Below, piece by piece: positions 38,663-48,903 of a stretch of 64,000 bases of DNA. The notes beneath the pieces were generated by a model that did not search any database, was not told where the DNA came from, and saw nothing but the letters and a program-made list of their open reading frames with translations. Origin of the DNA: Arabidopsis thaliana (lineage: Eukaryota > Streptophyta > Magnoliopsida > Brassicales > Brassicaceae); NCBI RefSeq assembly GCF_000001735.4, contig NC_003071.7, forward strand, positions 9,231,151 through 9,295,150. The letters run 5' to 3'. A program made the translations under genes and the position numbers. How positions within the stretch are numbered: the stretch's first letter is position 1; each line of letters opens with the position of its first letter.

Positions 38663-38963
38663 ACAAAATAAAATTAGCTTTCATAGAAAAGTATCTTTAG
38701 AATTAGACATGTTGAAGAGGAATTAAACAGTTTACTTACAGTAACAAGGTGTCACGTTCTTTCTGTTTACTTTTGAATATGTAATTCAAGTAATTATTGC
38801 AAGTGTAAGAAAGATTAACCAAAGAAATCTGAATCAAGCAAAACATTGCGGATCTTGCAATCGATAATGTCCACAAATCCAGAGAATAACCCTCTCAAGA
38901 TCATTTTCATAACATTACCGATAGCGATTACATAACATTTTATTATTCTCATATTAAAACCTC

Positions 38964-39447
38964 TTATAATCCAGCCATCTTCTTCTGCTTTTCGTTTATC
39001 AACCTAACTAACTCTAGTGCAAATTCAGCAGACCTGTTTTTGCGCCGTTGCCTAGCTACTTCCACAGTGATGGATCCAACATTAACACATTTACTTCGAG
39101 ACTCTTCCACGTCCATAATCATAATGGCATCTGTCATAGATTTTTCCTCCTCGAAAGTAACAAATCCGAATCTTCTTGACTTTCCAGTGTCACGATCGTA
39201 AATGATCTGTGAAAAAAACATAGAAAAATCAAAACAAATCAGTAAGAACTCCAACAATAAAAAAGTTGATACCAAAAACGTGAAAGGATATTCATAGATC
39301 AATCTCAATTCTTAAGGTCATGTATAGATAACGGACTTTAGAATCGATCACGTTGCCAAACTTTGAAAATATATCCGTAAGATCTTTTTCATCGGTGTCC
39401 TGATCAAGACCACGAACAAAGCAAGTGTATTCAACATTTGTAGCCAT
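38964..39447 (-). CDS. small RRM protein, truncated relative of GRP7
   Basis: Minus-strand exons 39447-39337 and 39206-38964 give 117 residues. A single RRM fills most of it: RNP2-like CFVRGL, RNP1-like RRFGFVTF, with the intron after VIDSK at exactly the position used in GRP7. There is no glycine-rich tail; after the RRM comes a basic segment (RQRRKNRSAEF) ending KKMAGL. The first Gly of RNP1 and one Gly of RNP2 are Arg. It appears to be a local duplicate of GRP7 that lost the tail and drifted. At2g21690 by order. It may be functional or on the way to a pseudogene; the frame is intact. Confidence 0.85.
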
Positions 39448-39513
39448 TGTTTGAAAGAGATATATCAAAGATAAAGTATAGGTTCTACCGAGCCCAAAAA
39501 ATGCAAAAATATA

Positions 39514-39584
39514 GGTTCTACCGAGAATTGAACTCGGGTTACTGGATTCAGAGTCCAATGTCCTAACCGCTAGACCATAGAACC
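39514..39584 (-). tRNA. tRNA-Gln (CTG)
   Basis: Minus-strand 71-nt gene. The acceptor stem GGTTCTA pairs with TAGAACC, the anticodon arm TTGGA-CTCTGAA-TCCAG carries anticodon CTG at 39551-39549, and the T-arm CCGAG-TTCAATT-CTCGG is perfect. T-runs downstream on the minus strand could end pol III transcription. Its 3' end is copied once more downstream (39477-39492 repeats 39510-39525). It sits only 66 bases upstream of the start codon of the small RRM gene, on the same strand. Confidence 0.95.
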
Positions 39585-39735
39585 AATTGATACGTATCTA
39601 ACTTATTATTTATTTATACTTGTTTTATTTCATCTTCTCCGAGCCGTTGCTTTGCTCTATCTCTTTTCCATTTTACTACTTTCTCCGTTCACTGTAAAAC
39701 CATCTCTCTCAATTCTCTCCGACAACGTTGCTCTA

Positions 39736-42157
39736 ATGCTTCTCCACTGCAACGTTAGCTACTACACCTCAACGTTTTCCTTCATCTCCTCATCTCTCCG
39801 CCGTCAAGACAACGCCGACGATTCACAAGATACAGTAATCCGTCGCCGCCACAATGCTAGATCCATTTCTCTATACATCCGCCATAATCGAGACCTAAAG
39901 CTCAACAAAAACCCTAACGAATCTCAAGAAACCTTTGTTCCTCCTCCTCCTCCTCCGCGGCGAGATTTAGACGGTGAAAACCGATCCAAGCTACTTGAGC
40001 TCTCTCTTGTAACTAGAAGAACTCCACAATTTCCTGGTTCAATCTACGCTCAATCTGCTTCTGATGCTGATATTGCTTCTTCTCTTCCTTCGCTTCGTAA
40101 TTTTCTCGGCTCTGATGGTGATGATGATGGAGAGAGTGAGAGGGAGATGATAGTTAAAGCGCTTGAGATTAGAAGGAAAGTGACGAAAGAGATTATCAAA
40201 GAGTCTTTGGTTAGGAAAGGTAGATTTGGGATTACGTATGCGACTAATGTCACTGATCGTTTGGGTGATTTCGTTGATCATGTTATGATTCAAGCTGCGG
40301 CGTTGAAACGGTTGCCGGAATTTTCAGAGTCTAGATTCAATCTTCGCGCTAGGACGGTTATTGAAGACTCCAATTTCGTTCCTCTTGTAAGGTCAAGCTC
40401 CATTTTTTTGTGCTTCTGGGTTTGTGTATATTAGTGCACATAAGTTGTTCGATAATATGTCTCTTAGAAACAAGTTCAAAGAAGTAGTAGAATATTTTTA
40501 ACTATGTTTCTGAATTGTGCAGGTGGTTGAAGCACCATGAGTTGTCATATAATAGAATAGCGAAGATCATATGCATGTCAAAAGGAAATCTCGACTCCAT
40601 AAGGATCATGATCGAGTGGCTGAAGAGCATTCATGTGAAGGGTGAATTCATTGCAGTTGCGTTCTTGAGATCTGGGGATAATATATTGCAACGTAACCGT
40701 GAGGAACTAAACGAAATTGTTGAGTATCTAGAGAGCAATGGTGTGAGGAGGGATTGGATGGGTTATGTGGTTGGAAGATGTCCTGAGTTGCTGTCTTTCA
40801 GCATGGAAGAAGTGAAAAGCCGTGTTGATTTCTTCTTGAAAATGGGTATGAATCAGAATGACTTTGGCACTATGGTCTATGATTATCCAAAGATAATTGG
40901 CTTCTTCTCATTCCAAGTGATGGAGAAAAAGGTACTGAAAGCTCTTTTTAATACTCCAGCGTTAAGATTGTCGTTTAAGTTCATAATTGTGTTGCTTGTA
41001 TTAAACCAGATCAATTACCTGAAAGAGTTTGGCCTTAGCACAGAAGAAGTTGGGAGACTATTAGCCTACAAGCCACACCTAATGGGATGCAGTATTGAAG
41101 AAAGATGGAAGCCTCTAGTCAAATATTTCTACTACCTTGGAATCCCCAAAGAAGGAATGAAAAGAATCCTTGTCGTGAAACCAATTCTTTACTGCATTGA
41201 TTTGGAGAAGACGATCGCCCCAAAGGTAGTTGAACTTCGTTATAACGTATGAACTCCCTATACCATACACACAGCAGATTCCATTAACTCAGCTTCTCTC
41301 TTGTGTTTTTAAAGGTAAGATTTTTGCAGGAGATGGGTATCCCTAATGAAGCCATTGGAAACATGTTAGTAAAGTTTCCTTCTTTACTTACAAATAGCCT
41401 CTACAAGAAAATCCGACCTGTGGTTAGTAATTACTTCCTCTATGAAACAAAGATGTTCCATCGAATGTTGTTATGTTAGTGTTGTTACTCATAACATATG
41501 ATGATTTCAGAAGCTGCATCTGATATTGTACAAGTTGTGGTTGTACAGGTGATTTTTCTCTTAACCAGAGCCGGAGTAACCCAAAAGGATATCGGTAAAG
41601 TTATAGCAATGGATCCAGCTCTCCTTGGATGCAGCATAGGGACGAAGCTAGAACCCAACATGAGATACTATATATCATTGGGAATTCGATTTTATCAACT
41701 AGGCGAAATGATTGCTGATTTCCCGATGCTGCTTCGGTATAACGTTGATAATCTGCGCCCAAAATACCGTTACTTGCGAAGAACAATGATCCGTCCGCTT
41801 CAAGATCTCATAGAGTTTCCCAGGTACCAGAAAAAGAATTGATAAAAATAATCCCTTCAAAGTGTAGCTTTTGAGAACCATGGCACTTGTAACAGATTTT
41901 TTAGCTACTCACTAGAGCGTCGGATAATCCCAAGGCACACCATTATGGTTGAGAACAGAGTTAACTTCAAGCTCAGATACATGTTGGCTTGTACGGATGA
42001 AGAGTTTGAGAGGAGAGTGAGAGATAAAGTGGAGAGAAGAGAGAGATTCGAAGCTGGCCTCGACTCTGAGGATTCTCAACCGTCGGATGAGAACATCTCC
42101 GATCAGGAGATTGCTTTCTCAGACGAAGCGGAAGAAGAAGAGGATTTGACAGAATGA
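39736..42157 (+). CDS. EMB2219: mTERF family organelle protein
   Basis: Exons at 39736-40391, 40523-40931, 41010-41225, 41315-41422, 41549-41823 and 41896-42157 give 641 residues. The N-terminus is serine- and basic-rich (a plastid-type transit peptide is likely). From about residue 210 come repeated mTERF helical units marked by proline/leucine patterns: RCPELLSFSMEEVKSRVDFF, YDYPKIIGFF, YKPHLMGCSIEERWKPL, VKPILYCIDLEKTIAPKV, KFPSLLTNSLYKKIRPV, MDPALLGCSIGTKLEPN, DFPMLLRYNVDNLRPKY. The C-terminus is acidic. The family binds organelle nucleic acid and supports RNA processing or transcription; the locus is known as embryo-essential. Exon 4 opens with a 15-nt stretch that looks like a tiny intron. 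At2g21710 by order. Confidence 0.95.
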
Positions 42158-42725
42158 AGAGGATTTAGCATAATGAATAGTTCTGTACAGTTTAACACAA
42201 TTATAAACGAACGAATGTGTGAATGAGTCTATATTTATAAATACTAAAATGAGAATACTTGTTCTTTCATGTCCTAAGAATTCGAAAAAGCACTTTTACA
42301 GTTTGTGAAACCAAACGCTCAATCGCCTCCTCCGCCATCTTTTCTCTTCCGGTGCTCTTGATTCTCTCAACTCCGCCGTATATATTTCAAATAAAGAGAG
42401 AGTCGGTTTAGGGTTAACCAGAAGTGAGTGTATAATTGATAGATTAGAGAGTATTGGGACTTTTTTAATCTATAGCGATAACTTCGGGTCCTTAAGTTGA
42501 AAATAATTTTTCTTCAGCTATTGACTGAAATGACATCGTTTTAGTATGATTCTCAGTTTTCGGCTATTTGCATGGGAGTGCCACGTGGCATGTGGAGAAG
42601 TTGCCAGTGAACGAGTTATTCTCTCTACCTCAACGTCACTAAAACCGAATGCGAAAAGGAAAAAAAATAGCAAAAGCAAAAAACTAAAACAGAGGATTCT
42701 CAGAGATCACGAGAGCAAGAAAACG
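42158..42725. other. spacer between mTERF and DUF639 genes
   Basis: mTERF 3' region and DUF639 promoter or leader. It also contains a short minus-strand open stretch at 42267-42338 (listed separately). Confidence 0.5.
42267..42338 (-). other. 23-codon minus-strand micro-ORF in good start context
   Basis: Read on the minus strand, AAAAGATGGCGGAGGAGG opens a frame MAEEAIERLVSQTVKVLF that stops after 23 codons. The MAEEAIERL start recalls the first residues of coiled-coil proteins such as NLR genes, and the base composition is gene-like. It is probably the decayed start of a lost gene. No further domain is visible. Confidence 0.25.
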
Positions 42726-45652
42726 ATGAGGAAGATGAAGCACTTGTCCTCCATTGCAAACGATGTCGTTCAGAGATGCTCACAGTATTTCTTTTCTCCT
42801 TGTCTATATACTTATTTGCAGATCTATGTTTTGATTAATAGAAATTATAGTGTACTGGATCATAATCAAAATCATGGAAGTCAAACAATTTATGGGATTT
42901 CTTTTCCTTGATGGTAAAGCCAAAAGAACAGCAAACCGGTTACACCCGGTTTAGCATCGTTTTAATCTATGAATTTTGTGATGATTGATGTTGTAGGGAA
43001 CTAGAGACAACCATTGATGATTTAGTGAAAGAATTTGAATGTCAATGGAAGCCAGGAAGCACGGGAGGTACTTACTCGAAGAAGTTTGTGGAATTTTGCA
43101 ACTCAAAGGTGACGAGTCGGGTTTGTGAAAACATACTTGAGAGAATAAAAGATGGTTCCTTTACACGTCTCACGTTCGATATGATGCTTGCGTGGCAACA
43201 ACCTGACGCAGATGATAATGAGTCTTATAAGGTATATACCTAACTGTAACTTGATATGATCACTTAAAGTTTCTTGGTTCTCAAGTCATGTTTTTACTTG
43301 TGTTCAAAGGAAGCAGTAGGTAAAGAGAGTGAAGACAAGAGGATTCAAGCAACTTTATCCCCAGAGCAAGATGACATCTCGCTTTTTTATTCAGACATGA
43401 TGCCGCTTCTCGTAAGCAATGTTTGTTTTTCGAACTGTGACATCGGATTAACTTTTATAAATAGTAGTTTATAGTACCTCTCAACTTTTATATATCATGT
43501 GAAGGTTGATCATGAACCAAGTGTGGGTGAAGATGCTTTTGTCTATTTAGGCTCAATCATTCCTCTTCCCGTGGATATCATCAACGGAAGATACACATTT
43601 GAGACTCTAACTGCTCCGACCGGTCACCAACTTCACTTCCCAGCTTATGATATGTTTGTCAAAGAAATACACAAGTAATTATTCTTATACATAGCATAGT
43701 TGGTTTCTAGGCTCAATACATATGATGTCTTCTTTTCTATCTATTTGATTTAATTTCGTATTATTTACCATGTATCAATCAAGGTGTATGAAGCATTTGC
43801 AAAAGCAATCGACGCCTAAAGGGATCGAATTAGCGGATGATGAAATTATATTGCACGTTGAAGGAACAATGGCTTCACAGAGAGTGATTCGCCACATTAA
43901 AGAAACAAGCTGGCCAGGTTTAGTTTCATTATTGTTTCCTTATGTTATGTATGTCTCAAGTTTGATGAAAAAAAAATGTCTTGAATTTTGTAGGTAGGCT
44001 TACTTTGACAAACTATGCACTATACTTCGAAGCCGCGGGAATTATAAACTATGAAGATGCTATAAAGATAGATCTTTCTAAGGACAATGAAAAGTCTACA
44101 AAGCCTATGTCCACTGGTCCATTGGGTGCTCCTCTTTTTGACAAGGCCATTGTCTACGAGTCTCCAGATTTGTAAGAATTCATCAATTTATGGAACATGT
44201 TGGCTTATTTGTGTATGAATTATAACAGAAAATTTTTCTTTTGATGCATTTTTAGTGAGGAGGGAATAGTCATAGAGTTTCCGGAGATGACAAGCTCAAC
44301 GAGACGAGATCATTGGCTTATGCTTGTAAAAGAAATAACATTAATGCACAAGTTCTTGAGGAAATTCAATGTTGAGTCTCCCTTGCAATCATGGGAAATC
44401 CATTCAAGAACAATCTTGGGAATAATACGGTTGCACGCAGCCCGCGAGATGTTAAGAATTTCTCCCCCGGATCCAAAAAACTTTTTAATATTTAGTTTGT
44501 TTGAGGAAGTTCCAAAGGGAGACTATGTACTTGAGGAGCTCGCAGAGATTAGTCTAAAGATAGGCACTACCAGAAACCCGTGTAGTGCTAGCTCCATATT
44601 GAGGAATATGAACATGGATCAGCTTGGTGACATGATAAAAGAAGAGGGTGAAGATATATGCAAGGAGAAGGTGGTCAAAGTGACTGATAAAGAAGAAATG
44701 CTTGCGTCTCTTGAGAGTGCAGTGAATCAATCTAGAGAAGAGGGAAAGGTTATTGAAAAGGCTAGAGCCACGACAGCGGAACTCGAAGAAGAAGGGATTA
44801 GTGAAAGTGTAGCAGTTCTTATGGTAAGTAGATTTTTATGAATGTGCATGTTGGCATAATTTATGGTGTATTGAACTGACAATAATGAGATATTCTGTAG
44901 GAGTTGTTGAGGCCGTTGCAAGACGTATTACCATGGTTCCAAGAAGTGATTTATTGGGAAAGGCCGTCTCGTACACTGTTTGTTTTAGCCATTACTATTT
45001 TAACCGTCTACAAGTGAGTTTAAAAGTAACATAACGGAGATGAGTTAGTTCATGGATACATATATTAATCAAGAAACTAAACTTATGTTACAGGGAGTGG
45101 GTTGGTAAGGCTATAGCTGCTTGCTTAATATGGGTGGTGGCAAAAATGGCTCAAGCTAGAAATAAGATGGTCCATACAAAAAGTGAGGATGCGGTAACAG
45201 TGAGCACTGAATCTGACCAAACAGTGACTGAGAGCATTGTGTCTGCTCAATATGGCTTAATTAGACTTCACCAGTTGATGCAACATGTTAACGTCACCAT
45301 CTTGAAATTGCGGTCTCTATATACCTCCAAGGCTAGCAAGGTAACTAATGTTTATATCGCGATATTAATCGTTTTTGTTATTTCGAAAGTGTGTTCTCTT
45401 TTAAAGTGTAGCGTCTCTTACTCGTGGTTGTAGCATGCAAGCATGGTGATGGCGTTGATGCTAGTGTTGGCGAGCTTCTTCGCAGTGGTGCCGTTCAAGT
45501 TGTTCATAATATTTGGTATAGTATATTGCTTTGTAATGACATCAAGCGTCGGAACATACATGAGCAACGATCAGAGTAACCGGAGAATGAAAGAGTGGTG
45601 GGATTCCATACCCATTGTTCCCGTTCGTGTACGTAACGCTTCGTCCAAGTAG
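42726..45652 (+). CDS. DUF639 plant membrane protein
   Basis: Ten exons: 42726-42784, 42997-43231, 43310-43411, 43505-43674, 43784-43917, 43994-44171, 44256-44823, 44901-45013, 45094-45340, 45434-45652; 674 residues. The N-terminal half has family stretches such as QWKPGSTGGTYSKKFVEFC, a GRAM-like segment (GRLTLTNYALYFEAAGI near residue 235) and FPEMTSSTRRDHWLMLV. The C-terminal part has hydrophobic segments (FVLAITILTVY, KAIAACLIWVVAKMA, SMVMALMLVLASFFAVVPF, FKLFIIFGIVYCFVM), so it is likely membrane-bound. Function is unknown. The start at 42726 was chosen because the first splice restores SQELETT; an in-frame ATG further up (42546) would add a leader-like basic region. At2g21720 by order. 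Confidence 0.88.
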
Positions 45653-46508
45653 TTCTTCATCACTTAGTGTGAGATAAGGCACAAAGCTTTAAAAGGAGCG
45701 GTAGTGGTCCGAATGTTTTTTCTCTCCTTTTTATCAAACGCTACTAGAGAAAGAATGTTTTTTAAACAGTTTTGTTTTGTAAAATATTTTCAATCTTACG
45801 TTACTGCTACTATTATAGTAATAAATAAGAAAATTAGTATTAATATATTTCTTTTCTTTCTATGGAATTGGAACCTATAGAAGTTATATTACCAATTGGC
45901 AATTGATCGAATTACTCGTCAACAGTTTATATTATTTTCGTCTCCTCCGGGAGACCGGGACAAATAAAAAGTAGTACTTCATCTGTTTCTTATTAATCTA
46001 TTTTCTATAAGAAAAAAATATTTCAAACAAATTCTTTTTATCATCAATTGTAAAGTTAAAAACAAAATAATTGAATAATAATGGTTTAGAGTTACAGAAA
46101 ATTGTAAGTCACAAATTAATGTATTTATAATTAAGTTTTAATATGTTTCATGCATGAAAATTCTACTAAACATAAACATATGGAATTAACCTAAACATAT
46201 ACTACTAGAACAGTATCTCAACCTAAAATTATTTTGATAAAAGCACATTTATTTATTTTGAAGTCAACATTTATTTATCCAAAATCAAATTGTATGGAAA
46301 CAAATTTGTGTTTTAACTTTTGTTATATTAATTGTTAAATTTTTGACCCGTCATATAAGACTTAATTTAAGGAGCATTGGAGCAAGTAAGAAGTCAAGAA
46401 CATCAAAAAAGATTTACAACCAAACTGGGAAAAAATATGTATATATATATATTATAAGAGAAGAAGTTTTTTTAATATATAAGAGAAAAAATTAGATATC
46501 TACGGAAA
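45653..46508. other. AT-rich spacer, no gene seen
   Basis: DUF639 3' region and AT-rich DNA leading to the defensin-like gene. Confidence 0.5.
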
Positions 46509-46676
46509 ATGAAAAGCGAGAAATCTGCAGATGCTTATGGAACATATTTTCTTCTAATATCAACCATTTTCTTGCTTTTCATTGCACGTAAGTCATTACT
46601 TGGTTCATAAAATTCAAATACAAAAACTGATCTTTTTGTGATAGTGGGTGATCTTTGAATGTATTGGTTATGTTTT

Positions 46677-46736
<60 letters not shown>

Positions 46737-46922
46737 ATTACAGGACAAGCAAGTTCGTACCAAATGCTCATATGTTTAGATCTAAATATATCATGTGCCG
46801 ACTGCCAAAAACAGTGCGACGAGACAAGTTATGGAGGAATGTGTTTAAATGGAGGCAGAACTTGTTGTTGCAAAAAAAGTCCTCCGCCATCATATTATGA
46901 TCCTAGGCCCCCTTCTTCATAA
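46509..46922 (+). CDS. defensin-like cysteine-rich secreted peptide
   Basis: Exons at 46509-46587 and 46744-46922 give 85 residues. Exon 1 encodes MKSEKSADAYG followed by the hydrophobic signal segment TYFLLISTIFLLFIA; the intron falls just after it, the usual place in the defensin-like (DEFL/LCR) family. The mature part has eight cysteines: LIC, ISC, ADC, KQC, GMC and a CCC triplet, then a proline-rich tail (KKSPPPSYYDPRPPSS). The intron contains a (TA)n repeat of about 53 bases. Such peptides act in defence or reproductive signalling; nothing here shows which. It lies at the edge of the inverted duplication; copy A keeps only its last codons. Possibly At2g21725. Confidence 0.85.
46682..46734. 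repeat. (TA)n microsatellite in the defensin-like gene intron
   Basis: About 26 uninterrupted TA units within the 156-bp intron, ending nine bases before the acceptor CAG. Length variation here could alter splicing. Confidence 0.95.
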
Positions 46923-48238
46923 TCATATGGAATGTGTTCCTATTTGGTACTATCATTTTGGATTTGCTCAAACATATCAAATTTATACTTTGAAAAGAAA
47001 AGAATCATCAAAATAAAGTTATTTTATTATTTTTTCTTTGTTTACTAATCTCACAATCATAACGTCAATTATATAGAAATTTTCTTAACATGAGTCAAAA
47101 TAAGACTAACGCTAAATTTTACATTCTAATTCTAATTTTAAGTGATGTTTCTGAACCAAATAATATGTATTAAGTTTACTAATAGTTTAACATATTAACA
47201 TTTAACCAGCATATATGAATAGCTTATCGATTAGAAAGTGATTTCTAACAAAGCCACACAATAGTCCAGATACACTCAAACCCGATAGTGCATAATTAAC
47301 AGAACTACTATAATCACAAACAAAGTGTATGATTGAGCCACATATTAACCTAGATATAGAAAGATAATATACCATGGGAAGTTATATATTATTGTTCAAA
47401 TAATAAAATTCGTTATATTTTTTAACCAGAAAATGGTGAAACAACATTAATTATCAGTAGAACACATGTTCCATATTTCATTAGTTTTGGAAAACTTCTT
47501 AGAACTAAAACGTTTGAGTTGATACATTTCAAAAAATAATCCCGTCCATTTCTTATGGCATTCCTTTCCAGCTTTCACTATCCCCCAACAACAAACCCTT
47601 GAAACACTTTTGTTCTGAACAATATAAGCTATCACTTCGTCCGCACATTGATATGGGCCATATGGCATGTCCATCTTTTTACCGCAGTTCTTAAGATAAT
47701 CTTTTTCTTTTTCTGAATATTTACGTAACATATTGTCGTTATAATCGTCTGATGCCGGTGACCTTGCCATCATTGCATCAAACTCGTCGTCTGAAATGAG
47801 TAGTGGCTCGTCATTACCTCTTTCTTTGGCCAAAGTTAGATGAGAAAACGATAGCAAAACCATGATCGAAGAAAATATCATGAACATGGTTTTATTCTCC
47901 ATTTTAAAATATTTTGATCTTTTATTCTTAATTAGTTTTTTTTTGTTTCTATTCTACCAATGAGGATTTCTGCATGTATTTATAGTATCAAATGTTCATA
48001 GCATTATTATTTAGTAACTTTTTATTAGTAAAAATAACATTTTTCTATTTATAACAATAATTTATTAGTTATCAACATAATTTACATCTTTTGACGTTTT
48101 ACAACGTTTATAAATATTGTTCGTTTAATGCATTTCAGAAAGCTTCATTGTAGTATATGCATTTAAAGCTTCATTGTAGTAAATTTATTGTTCGTATTCG
48201 AATGAAGTTTGCAAAGAAATTTAAGAAAAAGAGTATAA
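46902..48238 (-). repeat. inverted segmental duplication, copy B
   Basis: Reverse-complement counterpart of 32031-33719. It includes the 3' tip of the defensin-like gene, its downstream region, the ECA1-like gene and about 330 bases of its promoter. An internal 19-base repeat (AAGCTTCATTGTAGTA...) is doubled near 48141-48184 in this copy. Confidence 0.8.
47447..47902 (-). CDS. ECA1-gametogenesis-related / prolamin-like secreted protein (DUF784 type), copy B
   Basis: Single exon on the minus strand, 151 residues. Signal peptide MENKTMFMIFSSIMVLLSF, conserved PLLISDDEFDAMMARSP, and six cysteines in the same order as copy A (NCGKKM, QCADEV, VCCWGIV, ECHKKW, MCSTDN). It differs from copy A at many sites outside the signal peptide and has a three-residue insertion before the second Cys (MPYGPYQC), while its C-terminus is eight residues shorter. 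A TATA-like box lies at about 47976-47985. Convergent with the defensin-like gene. Female-gametophyte expression is usual for the family, but not shown here. Possibly At2g21727. Confidence 0.85.
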   Translation of the reverse strand: MENKTMFMIFSSIMVLLSFSHLTLAKERGNDEPLLISDDEFDAMMARSPASDDYNDNMLRKYSEKEKDYLKNCGKKMDMPYGPYQCADEVIAYIVQNKSVSRVCCWGIVKAGKECHKKWTGLFFEMYQLKRFSSKKFSKTNEIWNMCSTDN

Positions 48239-48903
48239 AAGTAACGAAATAAGTTATTTCAAACCTGCACAATAGTTAACAATTTGTAAATATAAAAATA
48301 TATGGGCGTATTAACTATTTAATACTGACTAAAAAAATAGGTTAATTTGGCTCCAGAAAAATATAACAAAAACAGCTAAGATGTACCAATCTGATATTAC
48401 ACTAAAACCGAACCAAGATTTACTTATAAAGCAATTAATGGTTTCATACTTTCGTTAATTAGAAAATCAAAAATCAAAATTGAACCGAACTGAACCAATT
48501 TTAGTGTATCTAAACTAAACATAATCATATTATATTTTAAAATTTTTAATACTGTATTTACAATAAATATATTCGTGTTGTAGAAATGTAATATAAACTA
48601 TGTAAAGTCTTTATCTATATTTATAAATTTATCTAGTCATGGTAATATGTAGTGCAAATATAAAAAGAAATCACCCAGCATAGAAACATTTAAAATTTCA
48701 ACAATTCTTTGAACTACATCCACAAATCCTTCAATTCTTATCTTCAAATGATGTGACATATTTTTACCCCACTAAAATTCCACTAATTCATTTACACTTG
48801 GGTTAGACCCTTCTTACATGTTCCCCACCCTTTCAATTCAGGCATAAAGCATAACCGAATCGTTCACAGATAGAGAAAGAGAGAAAGATTAGAAGAAACA
48901 AAT
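48239..48903. other. spacer and CAD2 promoter
   Basis: AT-rich up to about 48780, then a leader-like segment with AGAGAAAGAGAGAAAG just before the CAD2 start codon. No other gene. Confidence 0.5.

Noticed and set aside
46535-46900. frames reading through the TA repeat as YIYIYI
   Set aside because: The TA run is intronic; the spliced frame gives an eight-cysteine defensin-like peptide.
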